Shown here: positions 1-9,454 of the stretch, in pieces | How positions within the stretch are numbered: position 1 is the stretch's first letter | Layout of the letters: the number at the start of each line of letters is the position of its first letter | Source: Sulfuracidifex metallicus DSM 6482 = JCM 9184 | Lineage (GTDB): Archaea > Thermoproteota > Thermoprotei_A > Sulfolobales > Sulfolobaceae | Direction: 5' to 3' | Length of the DNA stretch: 64,000 nucleotides | Assembly (NCBI GenBank): GCA_032834875.1 | Contig: CP135238.1 | Span: 502,011 to 566,010, forward strand | Program-made: the position numbers and the translations under genes | Notes under the pieces: model-generated | Told to the model about the DNA's origin: nothing | The model's database searches: none | The model's input: the letters and a program-made list of their open reading frames with translations, nothing else

Positions 1-2
1 TC

Positions 3-74
3 ATTTCAAACGAAAAAGTTTCCTCAAGCAACGTAGATACTGAGGAAGATGAAAATGGATCTGAGAATTCCTAA
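3..74 (+). CDS. possible C-terminal tail of an upstream gene (partial)
   Basis: An open frame enters from the left edge and ends at TAA 72-74, giving an acidic, serine-rich tail (ends EEDENGSENS) that overlaps the start of the next gene by 26 bp. Overlapping starts are common here, which is the only support. Two other frames also stop soon (36 and 43), so the choice of frame is a guess. Confidence 0.22.
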   Translation: MSNEKVSSSNVDTEEDENGSENS

Positions 75-351
75 GATACCTAAAAATGAGGACGACCTAA
101 ACGAAATTAGCAAGCAGCTCGAACATGAGCATAACAACCCTGAAGATCTAGAGCATGTAGTCGCAGAGTTGATAGGGGAACTTCAGAGCATAGAAAACAG
201 ATTGACGCAGAGTGAAACCGATGCCAAGAAATTGAAAGAAGAAATTTCAAAGATCTATCTAGTACTTTCTAAGATGATATTATTGATTTCCTCGAACAAT
301 GAGGAAGACAAAATTAAAAATCTAAAAGACTTGCTTAGCCTACTAAGATGA
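49..351 (+). CDS. small coiled-coil protein of unknown function
   Basis: 100 residues, highly charged and predicted mostly helical, with heptad-like spacing of Leu/Ile around residues 28-75 (for example VVAELIGELQSIENRLTQSE), then a more hydrophobic helix (VLSKMILLI) and a charged end. No catalytic motif, signal peptide or zinc site is visible. An in-frame TAG lies 13 bp before the ATG, so the start is well bounded. Its TGA overlaps the ATG of the MarC-type gene (ATGA), so the two are probably cotranslated. I do not recognise the family; a coiled-coil adaptor is only an inference from composition. Confidence 0.6.
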   Translation: MKMDLRIPKIPKNEDDLNEISKQLEHEHNNPEDLEHVVAELIGELQSIENRLTQSETDAKKLKEEISKIYLVLSKMILLISSNNEEDKIKNLKDLLSLLR

Positions 352-953
352 ATTTCGAACTCCCATTCGTACTTGCAGTAAAACTATTCGCTATAATGGA
401 TCCGCTATCCATATTACCTTTCCTTCTTTCTCTACACGAGGAATTCAACAGAAATTCGCAAACTAAAATTCCATGGAGCCTATTAGTAAAGAAAATAGGC
501 GTCGCCGTAACTGGACTCATGTTGGTATTTTCAGTCTTAGGCAGGCCTATGTTGTATTACTTGGGTCTATCAGTTTCTTCGTTGGAGATAGGCGGTGGCT
601 TAATTCTAATATATCTAGGAGTTGACACGCTGGGTGGTTTTCAGCAATTGAAGTTCATGTCAAGCAGGATAGAGGAGGCTGTGGTAACTCCAATAGCCAC
701 ACCTCTGTTAGTAGGCCCAGGAGCAATGAGCGCACTAGTTACTCTTGGTGTAACCAACGGTGTATTAACCGTAATATTGAGCAGCCTAATCGCTTCAGCT
801 CTAGTCTTCGCAGTCCTATCTTTCGGTCCGCTCATAGTCAAGGTCATGGGAAACACTGGGACTGTGGCAGCTGGAAGATTCGCCGCAATTATCATAGCAG
901 CTTTTGGAGTTCAGTTAATAATAAACGGCATATCTCAGATAAAGTTGACATGA
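348..953 (+). CDS. MarC family integral membrane protein
   Basis: 201 residues with about six hydrophobic segments. Two landmarks of the MarC/UPF0056 family are visible: an early MDPLSILPFLLSL segment (around residues 17-29) and the central TPIATPLLVGPGAMSALVT loop (around 114-132), which is the family's most conserved stretch. The family has no firmly established substrate; the old link to multiple antibiotic resistance is not well supported. The ATG overlaps the stop of the coiled-coil gene, so both probably form one transcript. Length is normal for the family. A 55-bp gap separates it from the Lrp gene, which has its own promoter. Confidence 0.85.
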   Translation: MNFELPFVLAVKLFAIMDPLSILPFLLSLHEEFNRNSQTKIPWSLLVKKIGVAVTGLMLVFSVLGRPMLYYLGLSVSSLEIGGGLILIYLGVDTLGGFQQLKFMSSRIEEAVVTPIATPLLVGPGAMSALVTLGVTNGVLTVILSSLIASALVFAVLSFGPLIVKVMGNTGTVAAGRFAAIIIAAFGVQLIINGISQIKLT

Positions 954-972
954 GAATACATCTTTAAGATGA

Positions 973-982
973 AAATTTTTTA
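973..982 (+). promoter_or_regulatory. TATA-like element of the Lrp-type regulator gene
   Basis: An AATTTTTTAA box is centred about 31 bp before the ATG at 1009. Sulfolobales TATA boxes sit 25-27 bp before the transcription start, so the transcript would have a leader of only a few bases. No Shine-Dalgarno site precedes the ATG, which fits. Confidence 0.45.
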
Positions 983-1008
983 ACGAGTAATGGAAGTTAG
1001 TTCCAGTT

Positions 1009-1479
1009 ATGTCGGAAAATAGAAGCAAGGTAGATTTAGATACAGTAGATAAGAGATTATTAATAGAACTCCTGAGGGATGCTAGAACTAGCCTTAGGAG
1101 ACTAGCTGAAGAGATGAACATCTCTCCAGCCACGTTACATAATAGAATGACAAGGCTTGTACAAGAAGGAATAGTGAAAGGGTTCGCGGCCCTTCTAGAC
1201 TACTCTAAGCTCGGTTTCATTTTAACAGGAATAATAATGGCAAAGGTTGATGGAAAGCATCTCATAGAGTTCGAGAGAGAAATAGCTAACGCTGACAACG
1301 TTATAGCAGTATACGACGTTGTTGGAGAATACGACGTAATCATCATAGCTAAGTTCAGGGACGTGGAGGAGTTGGACGAGTTCCTAAAGCAACTCTTAAA
1401 GAACTCTAGAATAGAAAGAACGCACACGAGCGTAGTTCTGAATATCGTAAAAGAAGATCCCAGGATCAGGATTTTCTAA
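1009..1479 (+). CDS. Lrp/AsnC family transcriptional regulator
   Basis: 156 residues with the standard two-part layout. An N-terminal helix-turn-helix (about residues 8-55) starts [20 protein letters not shown] and has the recognition-helix region [20 protein letters not shown]-terminal RAM ligand-binding and oligomerisation domain (about 66-150) contains the typical [13 protein letters not shown] strand. Such proteins bind DNA as dimers or octamers and respond to amino acids or act constitutively. The target is not evident; the histidine and branched-chain operons in this window are possible but unproven. The gene stands alone between short intergenic stretches and has its own TATA-like box. 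Confidence 0.9.
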   Translation: MSENRSKVDLDTVDKRLLIELLRDARTSLRRLAEEMNISPATLHNRMTRLVQEGIVKGFAALLDYSKLGFILTGIIMAKVDGKHLIEFEREIANADNVIAVYDVVGEYDVIIIAKFRDVEELDEFLKQLLKNSRIERTHTSVVLNIVKEDPRIRIF

Positions 1480-1532
1480 GAAAAGGTTTTTATATTTTAG
1501 AGAAGCATAACATACTCTCATTGGTGAAATAC

Positions 1533-1835
1533 ATGAAGTTCTGTCCAAAATGTGGAGGAGTGATGATGCCAACGAAAAAGGACGGTAAGGAAATATTAAA
1601 ATGTAATAAATGCGGATTCGAAAAGGAAGTTAGTGACAAGGAAAAGAAGGAGTACAGCGTAAAGGCAACAGCAGAAAAGAAGAACGTCAAGACTACGTCA
1701 TTGGTAAGTGAAAGCAGCACCAGAAATTTAACTGACGATTTAGAACAAGAAAGAGAGGAATACTATAAGGAAGTAGGACTTGAACTTTTGAGAGAAGAGT
1801 TTGAAGAAGGTGAAGATGACGAAGGAGGAGACTGA
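1533..1835 (+). CDS. single zinc-ribbon protein, TFS/RPB9-like, lacking the C-terminal TFIIS ribbon
   Basis: 100 residues from the ATG at 1533; GGTGA lies five bases before it, which favours this start over an in-frame TTG at 1521. The N-terminus [18 protein letters not shown], then CNKCGF, forms one four-cysteine zinc ribbon of the kind found at the N-terminus of archaeal TFS and RPB9/RPC11. Normal TFS (about 110 residues) has a second ribbon carrying an Asp-Glu pair that drives RNA cleavage in RNA polymerase. Here that half is replaced by a Lys/Ser-rich linker and an acidic tail ([13 protein letters not shown]), with no further cysteine. It may bind RNA polymerase without cleavage activity; that is inference. 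Confidence 0.72.
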   Translation: MKFCPKCGGVMMPTKKDGKEILKCNKCGFEKEVSDKEKKEYSVKATAEKKNVKTTSLVSESSTRNLTDDLEQEREEYYKEVGLELLREEFEEGEDDEGGD

Positions 1836-1905
1836 AAAATCTTAGTTTATTTCATTAAACACATTTTTGCTGTTACTCTTTGCTTTTCTCCCTTTTTGAT
1901 ATATA

Positions 1906-1920
1906 GGATAAGCTTTATCC
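1906..1920. repeat. short perfect inverted repeat in a 156-bp gap
   Basis: GGATAA and TTATCC flank a 3-nt centre. It lies after a pyrimidine-rich run (1862-1898) that looks like an archaeal T-rich termination region for the zinc-ribbon gene, and about 70 bp before the next start. It could be a terminator hairpin or an operator; the sequence alone does not decide. Confidence 0.35.
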
Positions 1921-1991
1921 CTTTATAGTACGATATATCTTTTAGAGTTAAACCTTTAACTATGTTATACGATATAATTAAGGTGATTTAA

Positions 1992-2231
1992 GTGAAAGTG
2001 ACTGAAACTACTAGTAAATATAAGCTAATGAAGAATGGAAAGGAGGTCTTACTTGAGGAGGCCAAGACCGAGAGGGGAGATAAAATATTCATAGTCTCAT
2101 CTCTTCATGAGGTCAAGTTAAGCGATGATAACACGTGGACACCCAAGGAAGATGACGCAAAGGAAATAAAGATCAAGGATGCGGATCAGAATTTAAAACC
2201 AATCTTGAATAAAGTATTAAGTTATTTATAG
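1992..2231 (+). CDS. hypothetical protein, 79 residues
   Basis: GTG start preceded by a good AGGTGATT Shine-Dalgarno site with five bases of spacing, which is the best evidence that it is a gene. The product is soluble, Lys/Asp/Glu-rich, with alternating patterns that suggest a small beta-rich fold (for example DKIFIVSSLHEVKL) and a C-terminal helix ending in LNKVLSYL. No motif is recognised. It sits 42 bp before the radical SAM gene but that gene seems to have its own promoter, so no functional link is claimed. Confidence 0.6.
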   Translation: MKVTETTSKYKLMKNGKEVLLEEAKTERGDKIFIVSSLHEVKLSDDNTWTPKEDDAKEIKIKDADQNLKPILNKVLSYL

Positions 2232-2273
2232 TAACCTTTTTAAATTATTATCTCTATATAAGGAGTGGTTCTC

Positions 2274-3794
2274 ATGGAGCATTTCGACTTTATCCTAACA
2301 ACTGATAGATGTCTCATGACAAACCATCATGGAAAGGAGTTCCTAGGGTTCCTGGGAACCGGTCCTGCAGTTGGAGTTCCTGAGTCCGTATGGAAATATA
2401 TAGCATGCCCGAAGATGAAGGTAGACAAGCTAGGTAGGCCTTGGCAAGCGCCTTACGGAATGAGGAAAGTTGAGGCCAAATTAATAGAGGAGGGATTCAG
2501 CGCAGCGATAGTTGATCCTGATCACCTAAACAAGCATCTTCCGTACGCTAAAGCGTTAATGTTCTCGCACCACGACTATTTCGGTTACGGTCCGCCTTCG
2601 TCAACTTGGTGGGCTATAACGCAGCAGGAACCAATAAACAGAAGAAGTTTCCAAGCTTTAATGAATAGGCCAGAAATTAAGGAGGCAAAATCCAAGGGAA
2701 TGAAGATTCTAGTGGGTGGCCCTTCGACTTGGCAATGGCTATGGACGCCAGAGGCTATAGAGAGCTTAGGTGTAGACTCTTTCGTGGATGGAGAAGGAGA
2801 AAAAGTAGTAGTCAAGCTAGCTCAAAAAATACTAGATGGCGAACCGTTACCCAAGTACGTTTACGTAAGTGGTGATGATGTACCAGATGTAGACGATATA
2901 CCTGAAATTAAGGGTGCAAGCGTAAACGGGATGATAGAAGTTATGAGAGGATGTGCAAGATCATGTAGATTCTGTTCCGTCACCCTTAGGCCTACCAGAT
3001 ATTATTCGTTAGAAAAAATAGAAAGGGAGCTGCAAGTAAACGTCAGAAATGGGGTAAAATACGGAGTAATCCATAGCGACGATATACTATTTTACGGTGC
3101 AACTGGAATATTCCCTAGGCCTGAACCTTTAATTAGACTTCACAAGTTAGTGAAAAAATATTACAAGTCCATAGCATGGAGTCATGCTAGTCTAGCTGCA
3201 ATTAAATATTCAGAGGAGAAATATGGATTAATCAGCAAACTAGGTGAAATAATTTACGATGAGAATCAACAGTACATAGGAGTAGAAGTCGGTATAGAAA
3301 CTGGATCTACTAGATTAGCAAAGGAGATAATGCCAGCTAAGTCTGCTCCATTTAAACCAGAAGAATATCCACAGATAGTTGAAGACGCGTTCAGTATAAT
3401 GCATGAGAAACACATAGTTCCCGCGGGCACTATGATAGTTGGATTACCTGAAGAGAAAGAGGAAGATGTAATAAGAACGGTAGAATTAGTAGATAATTTG
3501 AGGCGATATAGAAGCATCTTGGTTCCAATGTTCTTCGTCCCTATGGGAATGTTCAAGAATAAGAACTGGTTCCGCGATTGGAGAGAACAAGCAAAGTTAT
3601 CTCCAGCTCACATCGAACTTTACAAGAAAGTATTCTGGCACGACATTTATTGGGCTCAAGACATACTCAATACCTTCTATCTGAAGGGGCCACTCTACGC
3701 TCCAGTGAGAGTCGGACTGAAGATGTTTCTTGCTGCGTCAAAGAGGAAGATGAAGGAAGTCGAAAACTGGATAGAGACTAATATGAAACAGTAA
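2274..3794 (+). CDS. B12-binding-type radical SAM protein
   Basis: 506 residues from the ATG at 2274, chosen because AGGAG lies eight bases upstream; a GTG at 2265 overlaps that site. The N-terminal 200 residues resemble a degenerate cobalamin-binding Rossmann domain ([13 protein letters not shown], then [15 protein letters not shown]). The radical SAM motif CxxxCxxC is at residues 227, 231 and 234 ([13 protein letters not shown]), followed by [20 protein letters not shown] and [15 protein letters not shown], typical of the TIM barrel. It binds a [4Fe-4S] cluster and S-adenosylmethionine. The substrate is not known; members of this class methylate or rearrange unactivated carbons, often in lipid or cofactor synthesis. 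It has a TATA-like CTTTTTAAAT about 30 bp upstream. Confidence 0.85.
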   Translation: MEHFDFILTTDRCLMTNHHGKEFLGFLGTGPAVGVPESVWKYIACPKMKVDKLGRPWQAPYGMRKVEAKLIEEGFSAAIVDPDHLNKHLPYAKALMFSHHDYFGYGPPSSTWWAITQQEPINRRSFQALMNRPEIKEAKSKGMKILVGGPSTWQWLWTPEAIESLGVDSFVDGEGEKVVVKLAQKILDGEPLPKYVYVSGDDVPDVDDIPEIKGASVNGMIEVMRGCARSCRFCSVTLRPTRYYSLEKIERELQVNVRNGVKYGVIHSDDILFYGATGIFPRPEPLIRLHKLVKKYYKSIAWSHASLAAIKYSEEKYGLISKLGEIIYDENQQYIGVEVGIETGSTRLAKEIMPAKSAPFKPEEYPQIVEDAFSIMHEKHIVPAGTMIVGLPEEKEEDVIRTVELVDNLRRYRSILVPMFFVPMGMFKNKNWFRDWREQAKLSPAHIELYKKVFWHDIYWAQDILNTFYLKGPLYAPVRVGLKMFLAASKRKMKEVENWIETNMKQ

Positions 3795-3897
3795 TTAATA
3801 AATATCAAATTTTTATTAGAATTTGCTTAAAATAAATCTTCAGTTTCTTATCACAATACGATTACCATAAAAATTGCTACTATCCTTAATTAATATG

Positions 3898-5256
3898 TTA
3901 TAATATTTTCTTCCTGGGAGATATAATCTCCTTTGGGGCCATCTTGAAAGGTTCTAGGTACTTCCTCAAAACTTTCGGTATTTCCACCATTCCATCTTCA
4001 CGTTGATTATTCTCTAAAATAGCGGTAATCATCCTAGTGCTGGCTATTGCAGTACTGTTGAGGGTATGAACGTATCCCTTATTACTCTTATCAATGTACC
4101 TAATCTTCATTCTGAATGCCTGCCAGTCTGTGCAATTGCTACAACTTACCATTTCCCTGAAGGTAGCCTGAGCTGGCATCCAGGCTTCAATATCATATTT
4201 CTTTGATGCGCATGCTCCTAGGTCTCCAGACGCTATATTTATAACTCTGTAAGGTATTTCTAGACCTTGTATTATTTGCTCTGCATTAGATAAAAGTTCC
4301 ATATGAAGTTGAGAGGACTGTTCCGGCATAGCAAAGATGAACTGCTCAACTTTATGGAATTGATGAACCCTAAAGATTCCTTTCATATCCTTGTTCGCAG
4401 CTCCTGCCTCTCTTCTAAACGCTGGACTTACGCCTATTAGCTTGATTGGCAAGTCCTCTTTCCTTATTTCGCCTTTAAAGTGTAGAGAAGCTAAAGGATG
4501 CTCAGCGGTGGAAATTAGGTAAAGATCGTCATTCTCTAGCTTGTAAATGGCATCTTTAAACGTTTCTATGTCAATAATAGAATGAATAACTTCGCCCTTG
4601 AGCATGTATGGAGGAAGAACTAATGTATATCCCTTGGATGTCATAAAGTCTATCGCGTACATTAGCATAGCCATATCTAGCCACACCAAATCATCAAAAA
4701 GGTAATAGAATCTAGATCCTGCAACTTGGGCTGCAGTCTGAGTATCACCTAACCTTAGAACGTTTTCTAGCATCTCTGCATGTCCTTTTGGTTTCCAATC
4801 TAAAACCTCATACTGAACTCCCTTAACCTTTTGAAGGAAGTCTTCAAGATCTCCCTTATATACTTTGAACTTCCCCCAGAACTTTATTGGCTTACTGTAA
4901 TTCTCGTCTGGTCCTTCTGGAACGTCAGTCTGTATGAGGTTTGGAAGACTAGAGAGGAGCAAGTCTCTCTCTTTAGCTATTTGATCTAATTCCTTCTCTT
5001 TACCTTCTAAAGTAGACAATAATTTCTTAGCCTCCTCAATTTTAGCCTTCCTCTCGTCTCCCTTAAGTTTAGATATTTGAGAATTTATGACATTGTGTTC
5101 ATGACGTAATTTCTCAACTTCCTGCAGGGTTAGTCTCCATTTCTTGTCCAGTTCTACTGCCTTATCTACTATAGAAATATCTATGTACCTGCGTTTGAGG
5201 TTTTCCTTTAGCTCATCAGGGTTGTTCCTTAAGAGCTCAAGTATGCTCCAAGACAC
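3898..5256 (-). CDS. serS: seryl-tRNA synthetase
   Basis: 452 residues, normal length for the bacterial-type class II SerRS that Sulfolobales carry. It charges tRNA-Ser with serine in the cytoplasm. The first 110 residues form the long antiparallel coiled-coil arm that grips the tRNA-Ser variable arm ([20 protein letters not shown] and following). Class II motif 2 is seen as [20 protein letters not shown], and motif 3 near the end as [17 protein letters not shown]. The GTG start gives the expected [16 protein letters not shown] beginning. It lies downstream of the MIP18-like gene with a 25-bp gap and is probably on the same transcript tail as the histidine operon. It ends 103 bp from the convergent radical SAM gene. 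Confidence 0.95.
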   Translation of the reverse strand: MSWSILELLRNNPDELKENLKRRYIDISIVDKAVELDKKWRLTLQEVEKLRHEHNVINSQISKLKGDERKAKIEEAKKLLSTLEGKEKELDQIAKERDLLLSSLPNLIQTDVPEGPDENYSKPIKFWGKFKVYKGDLEDFLQKVKGVQYEVLDWKPKGHAEMLENVLRLGDTQTAAQVAGSRFYYLFDDLVWLDMAMLMYAIDFMTSKGYTLVLPPYMLKGEVIHSIIDIETFKDAIYKLENDDLYLISTAEHPLASLHFKGEIRKEDLPIKLIGVSPAFRREAGAANKDMKGIFRVHQFHKVEQFIFAMPEQSSQLHMELLSNAEQIIQGLEIPYRVINIASGDLGACASKKYDIEAWMPAQATFREMVSCSNCTDWQAFRMKIRYIDKSNKGYVHTLNSTAIASTRMITAILENNQREDGMVEIPKVLRKYLEPFKMAPKEIISPRKKIL

Positions 5257-5281
5257 GTTCTAATAGAAAAATATCTACATT

Positions 5282-5677
5282 TTATGCCTTCTGTTCCTCA
5301 GGAGGTAATCCATATGTCTGAATCCACATTTCAACTATATCATAACCATAAAGTTTCTTGAACTTCTCTCTGCCTTCTGCACTCATCCTCATGGGTGTCC
5401 ATTGGGTGTCTAGGTCTACGTCTATGTCTACCGACGTTGCAGGCACGCTTTCCTTAATCACTTGCTCTATTGTATATACGAGGTCATCGATAACCGGACA
5501 ACCTGGTGCAGTAAGTCCTATCTTTATGTAAACTGAACCGTCGTCTCCTATTTTTAAGTCGTATACCAAGCCCAGACTTACTATATCAACTGGTATTTCT
5601 GGATCATATACCTGGGTTAAACCTTCCATTATCTTCTTTTTCCATTCCTCTTTGTCTATCTTCTGTTGTTGAGACAT
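5282..5677 (-). CDS. MIP18/DUF59 family iron-sulfur assembly protein (SufT/PaaD-like)
   Basis: 131 residues. The family core is clear: DPEIPVDIVSLGLVYDLKI at about residues 24-42, then LTAPGCPVIDDL with the family's conserved cysteine and IDVDLDTQWTPMRMSAEGRE. DUF59 proteins act as accessory or targeting factors that help insert Fe-S clusters into apo-proteins. Residues after about 100 form a short C-terminal extension (KKLYGYDIVEMWIQTYGLPP). It lies between hisI and serS on the same strand with gaps of 25 bp on each side, so it is likely cotranscribed; a direct role in histidine synthesis is not implied. Confidence 0.85.
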   Translation of the reverse strand: MSQQQKIDKEEWKKKIMEGLTQVYDPEIPVDIVSLGLVYDLKIGDDGSVYIKIGLTAPGCPVIDDLVYTIEQVIKESVPATSVDIDVDLDTQWTPMRMSAEGREKFKKLYGYDIVEMWIQTYGLPPEEQKA

Positions 5678-5702
5678 ATATTAACAGTGTAAAAGATGGA
5701 TT

Positions 5703-6077
5703 TTAACCGTTGCGGATATCATCATAACTCCTATAGAAACAAGATCTATTTCCAGTATGGCAAGTTGGACCTAATGGATTGACAAGAAGAACTACAGCAT
5801 CGTTGTCGCAATCTATCCTTAGATCTTCTAAGATTTGAAAGTTACCACTTGTTTCTCCCTTAAGCCATAGCTTTCCTCTACTTAAAGAAAAGAAGTGAGC
5901 TTTTCCAGTCATTAAGGTTTTGATAAAGGCTTCCTTATTCATATTCGCAACCATAAGTATTTCCTTGGTTTGAAAGTGCTGCAGAACCGCTATGATGGTT
6001 TGCATGTCGTGGCGAAAATTCATCTTTGAGACTAATTCTTCGGCTTCCTTCTGATCCAACTTTAACGTTTCAACCAC
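5703..6077 (-). CDS. hisI: phosphoribosyl-AMP cyclohydrolase
   Basis: 124 residues, a stand-alone HisI domain. It opens the adenine ring of phosphoribosyl-AMP, step 3 of histidine synthesis. Visible signatures are VLQHFQTKEILMVANMNKEA near the N-terminus, the metal site region LRIDCDNDAVVLLVNPLGPT, and CHTGNRSCFYR at the end, with the zinc-binding cysteines. The partner pyrophosphatase HisE is a separate gene two positions upstream, as usual in archaea. It overlaps the end of hisH by 16 bp, so translation is probably coupled. It is the last his gene of the operon. Confidence 0.95.
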   Translation of the reverse strand: MVETLKLDQKEAEELVSKMNFRHDMQTIIAVLQHFQTKEILMVANMNKEAFIKTLMTGKAHFFSLSRGKLWLKGETSGNFQILEDLRIDCDNDAVVLLVNPLGPTCHTGNRSCFYRSYDDIRNG

Positions 6078-6652
6078 CTATTAAGGTTTGAAAAGAACTT
6101 CTTTCCTGTGTTGCTACTCTTTTCAGGATGAAATTGGGTTCCCACTACATTTCTCTCGCACATCACAGCAGGATATTTGACCCCATTGTAAAATGACACT
6201 GCATCTGGTTCCCTATCTGGAAAAGCCACATAGCTATGAACGTAATAAACGTAGTTGCCATCTAATCCTTCCAAGATATCGTAACAACCATCTACCTTAA
6301 CTTTCTCCCAGCCTATATGAGGGAGCTTATCCTTTACCCTCAGCAAGTCCACTTTACCTTTTATCCACCCTAAACCTTGTGAAGTTCCACCTTCCGTTCC
6401 AACGTCAAAAAGAACCTGAAAGCCAAGACATACTCCTAAGAAAGATGTTCCAGATCGTCTAAGGTCTTCCAGATAGTCCTTCCTAGAAGATAAGAAGGAG
6501 GAAACAGCCGAAAATGACCCTACTCCTGGCATTACTATTAGATCGTAACCACTTGATAAGTCGCCTATCGTAACGTCAAAACCGATTCTCCTCAGAGCCG
6601 AGCTTATGCTGAATAGATTTCCTACTCCGTAGTTTAAGACCAAAGCCTTCAT
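6062..6652 (-). CDS. hisH: imidazole glycerol phosphate synthase, glutamine amidotransferase subunit
   Basis: 196 residues. HisH releases ammonia from glutamine and passes it to HisF. The class I amidotransferase triad is present: the nucleophile Cys in SFLGVCLGFQVLFD, and His and Glu in GTQFHPEKSS near the C-terminus. The oxyanion-hole segment MPGVGSF is also seen. Its start overlaps the stop of hisE by four bases and its end overlaps hisI. The synthase partner hisF is three genes upstream in the same operon. Confidence 0.95.
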   Translation of the reverse strand: MKALVLNYGVGNLFSISSALRRIGFDVTIGDLSSGYDLIVMPGVGSFSAVSSFLSSRKDYLEDLRRSGTSFLGVCLGFQVLFDVGTEGGTSQGLGWIKGKVDLLRVKDKLPHIGWEKVKVDGCYDILEGLDGNYVYYVHSYVAFPDREPDAVSFYNGVKYPAVMCERNVVGTQFHPEKSSNTGKKFFSNLNRWLKR

Positions 6653-6936
6653 TTCCTACGCCTCCTTAACTCAACGTAAATTTCGTCCAAATTTATACCT
6701 CTTATTGCCAAAAGGACTAAAAGGTGATAAATTAAGTCACAGGCCTCGCTTACCGTCCTTTCCTTACTCTCATTAAGAGACGCTACGACTGTCTCCACTG
6801 CCTCCTCTCCAACCTTTCTAGCCGCAAAGCCTATCCCTTTCCTAGCTATTTCTGCAGTGTAACTGCCCTCTGGCATTTCACTTATTCTCTGCTTAATTAC
6901 CTCAAATAGATCGTCTATTTCACTCATATCTTTCAC
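6649..6936 (-). CDS. hisE: phosphoribosyl-ATP pyrophosphatase
   Basis: 95 residues, a MazG-like all-alpha NTP pyrophosphatase that converts phosphoribosyl-ATP to phosphoribosyl-AMP, step 2 of histidine synthesis. Landmarks are GIGFAARKVGEEAVETVVAS, holding the metal-binding EExxE-type helix, and SEACDLIYHLLVLLA, holding the second acidic helix. It overlaps hisD by 17 bp and hisH by 4 bp, so it is tightly coupled to both. Confidence 0.95.
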   Translation of the reverse strand: MKDMSEIDDLFEVIKQRISEMPEGSYTAEIARKGIGFAARKVGEEAVETVVASLNESKERTVSEACDLIYHLLVLLAIRGINLDEIYVELRRRRK

Positions 6937-8131
6937 CTATACTTTCACCATGAATCTGAAATCCCTCATACTTAGCCAAAGTTATTGATGCTCTAACTAA
7001 GTCCTTGGAAGGAGACATTGCGTCGGCGTACATTATTGGTTTGAGGAAATCATATACTGTGATACCTCCTCTGAACCTTGACCACCCATTAGTAGGTAAA
7101 ATATGATTTGGACCAGCCGCATAATCAATTATGGCTGGAGGAGTATATCCCATACTCACTGCACCGGTATTCCTAACTAACGAAAGAAGCTCCCTTGGGT
7201 TTCTAACGTAGAGCGACAAATGCTCCGGGGATATTCTATTGGCTATATCCACGGCATCAGCTTGATCTTTAGCTTTCACTAAGTAGAAGTTCATATCGCT
7301 GGAATTGCCCTTGCTTAAAGATTCCAATATTCCGTTTACTTTCTCCAGCAATGAATCGTTCCATGAGATAAAAACCAAGAAAGTGGATGGACCATGTTCA
7401 CCCTGTGCCATAAGATCTTTGACTATTAACTCTGGTTTTGCACTATCATCTGCTATGATAACTAGTTCAGTAGGCCCTTCTATGCCGTCTATTCCTACCT
7501 TATCGCTAACTAGGAACTTTGCGGCCTGAACAAATAAGTTACCTGGTCCAACAATCTTATCTACTTTTGTCACAGTTTTTGTACCAAAAGCCATGGCGGC
7601 TATTGCTTGAGCTCCACCTACCTTATACATAGATTTAACTCCTAACTTTAACGCAACATATGCTAAAGCTGGATCAACCTTACCGTTTCTACTTGGAGAA
7701 CAAACATAAATTTCACTAACGCCGGCAACCTTTGCAGGAATACCTGCCATCATAAGCGTCGAGGGATAGGACTTTAGTCCTCCTGGGACATATATTCCAA
7801 CCTTTTCTATGGCTCTCCATATTATTCCAAAGTAAATGCCATCCCTACCGCCTCCAATGTTAGGAGGTTTAACCGAGTCATGAAAATTCTTTAATTGATC
7901 CCATATTCTATCAATTGAAATTTTTACGTCTTCAGAGAGGCTATCCGAAGCTTCTCTCAGCTCATCTATGGTGGCATTTAAGTTGATTAGCTTAACCTTA
8001 TCAAACTTAGAAGTTAATTCAATTAATGCATCGTCTCCTCTAACTATAACCTGGTTCACTATTTCTTTTACCTTGTCCATCACCGGATCTAGACTGTTAG
8101 GCCTAATTTGAGGAACATCCCTGAATATCAA
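6920..8131 (-). CDS. hisD: histidinol dehydrogenase
   Basis: 403 residues. It oxidises L-histidinol to L-histidine in two NAD-dependent steps with a zinc ion. Family signatures include [71 protein letters not shown] with catalytic Glu-His, and [10 protein letters not shown]. It is shorter by about 25 residues at the N-terminus than the bacterial enzyme, which is normal in archaea. The ATG overlaps the stop of hisF by four bases. Confidence 0.95.
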   Translation of the reverse strand: MIFRDVPQIRPNSLDPVMDKVKEIVNQVIVRGDDALIELTSKFDKVKLINLNATIDELREASDSLSEDVKISIDRIWDQLKNFHDSVKPPNIGGGRDGIYFGIIWRAIEKVGIYVPGGLKSYPSTLMMAGIPAKVAGVSEIYVCSPSRNGKVDPALAYVALKLGVKSMYKVGGAQAIAAMAFGTKTVTKVDKIVGPGNLFVQAAKFLVSDKVGIDGIEGPTELVIIADDSAKPELIVKDLMAQGEHGPSTFLVFISWNDSLLEKVNGILESLSKGNSSDMNFYLVKAKDQADAVDIANRISPEHLSLYVRNPRELLSLVRNTGAVSMGYTPPAIIDYAAGPNHILPTNGWSRFRGGITVYDFLKPIMYADAMSPSKDLVRASITLAKYEGFQIHGESIGERYE

Positions 8132-8877
8132 AGTCTTACCTCGACACCTTTCTCTTTGAGGTAGATTTTAAGCTCCTCTATCCTAACGATCTGATCGTGA
8201 AATATGCCTGCAGCGAGAGCTGCATCTGCATTACCATAAGTTAGCACTTCAAGAAAGTGTTCGGGTTTGCCCGCTCCTCCGCTCGCTATTACTGGAATTG
8301 AAACATGCGATGATATCTCCCTGGTTAATTCGCTGTCATAGCCTTTCCTAGTACCATCTCTATCTATACTTGTTAGAAGAATTTCACCTGCTCCTAGCTT
8401 CTCCACCTCATTTGCCCAAGCGATTGCATCTTTCCCAGTATCGTGGGATCCAGACCTTGTAAAGACATTCCAAGATCTTCCAACTCTCTTAGCATCTATT
8501 GCAACTACTACAGCTTGAGCTCCGAAGTCTTGAGACGTCTTACTAATGAGGGAAGGGTTATCGAATGCTGCGGTGTTTATACTGACCTTATCCGCGCCTG
8601 AAGACAATGCGTTTCTAAAGTCTTCGTAAGTTCTTATTCCTCCGCCTACGGTCAATGGAATAGAAATTATGCTTGCGGTTTCCCTAACTACGTTAAATAA
8701 GGTCTTTCTTCCCTCTATAGTAGCTGAGATGTCCAAAAATACTATCTCATCTGCGCCTTCGTCCTCGTATCTTGCAGCTAACTCCACTGGGTCTCCTTTA
8801 TCCTTCAGACCGAGGAAGTTGACTCCCTTGACTACTCTGCCATCCTTTACGTCCAGACAAGCAATAATTCTCTTCAT
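8128..8877 (-). CDS. hisF: imidazole glycerol phosphate synthase, cyclase subunit
   Basis: 249 residues, a (beta/alpha)8 barrel paralogous to HisA. It joins ammonia from HisH to PRFAR and yields imidazole glycerol phosphate and AICAR. The N-terminal catalytic Asp is in [20 protein letters not shown], the second catalytic Asp is in [16 protein letters not shown], and phosphate-binding glycines are in [12 protein letters not shown] and [13 protein letters not shown]. It directly follows hisB with a four-base overlap. Confidence 0.95.
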   Translation of the reverse strand: MKRIIACLDVKDGRVVKGVNFLGLKDKGDPVELAARYEDEGADEIVFLDISATIEGRKTLFNVVRETASIISIPLTVGGGIRTYEDFRNALSSGADKVSINTAAFDNPSLISKTSQDFGAQAVVVAIDAKRVGRSWNVFTRSGSHDTGKDAIAWANEVEKLGAGEILLTSIDRDGTRKGYDSELTREISSHVSIPVIASGGAGKPEHFLEVLTYGNADAALAAGIFHDQIVRIEELKIYLKEKGVEVRL

Positions 8878-9454
8878 ATAGATCCCTTCGTGCTTCTGAC
8901 GTTACTTGATACAAGTCTAGTAGCATCATGGAGGGAAATTCCGAGTCCTTTGAATATTGCCTCAACGACATGGTGGGCGTTCTCACCCCTATGCTGAATT
9001 ACGTGAAGTGTTATCCCTGAATGTTTAGCAAGGGTATCTAAAAAGTGAGGAACGTTTTCCATGGATAGGCTCCAACGGAATCCCTCTTAACGTGAAAGTC
9101 CGTATATGAGCCTCCCCTTCCCGAAATATCCAAAGAGACGGTTACTAAGGCTTCGTCCATTGGAATAGTATACGTTGAAAACCGTTTGATCCCCTTTTTA
9201 TCACCCAAGAGCTCAGCCAGAGAGTCGCCGAGAACGATGGCAACGTCCTCTACTACATGGTGATCGTCGAAGTTCTGTTTATCTATGGCTTCCACTAAGG
9301 CTTCACTTTCCATGTAAAACAACAAGGAATGAAGCATGTGATTGAAAAATGGAACCGGCGTCGTAACTCTTACCTCTCCTGGATTGTCTATATCCAGATG
9401 GATGTAAATTTTAGTTTCCTTTGTCTCCCTAGTTTTATCTATGACTCTAGACAT
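8874..9454 (-). pseudogene. hisB: imidazoleglycerol-phosphate dehydratase, split by a one-base frameshift
   Basis: Two overlapping frames together give a complete HisB of about 193 residues. The 5' part (9454 to 9038) has the first metal site DDHHVVEDVAIVLGD and runs to SVGAYP. The 3' part (frame from 9062 to 8874) begins MENVPHFLDTLAKHSGITLH and carries the second metal site ENAHHVVEAIFKGLGISL and the terminal RSTKGSI. One base is missing at the CC before ATGG near 9060-9063; a third C would give ...AYPMENVPHF in one frame. The enzyme dehydrates imidazole glycerol phosphate. Possible causes are a true mutation, a base-calling error, recoding, or a split pair of peptides started at the internal ATG. 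Both halves keep their active-site residues, so decay, if real, is recent. Confidence 0.85.
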
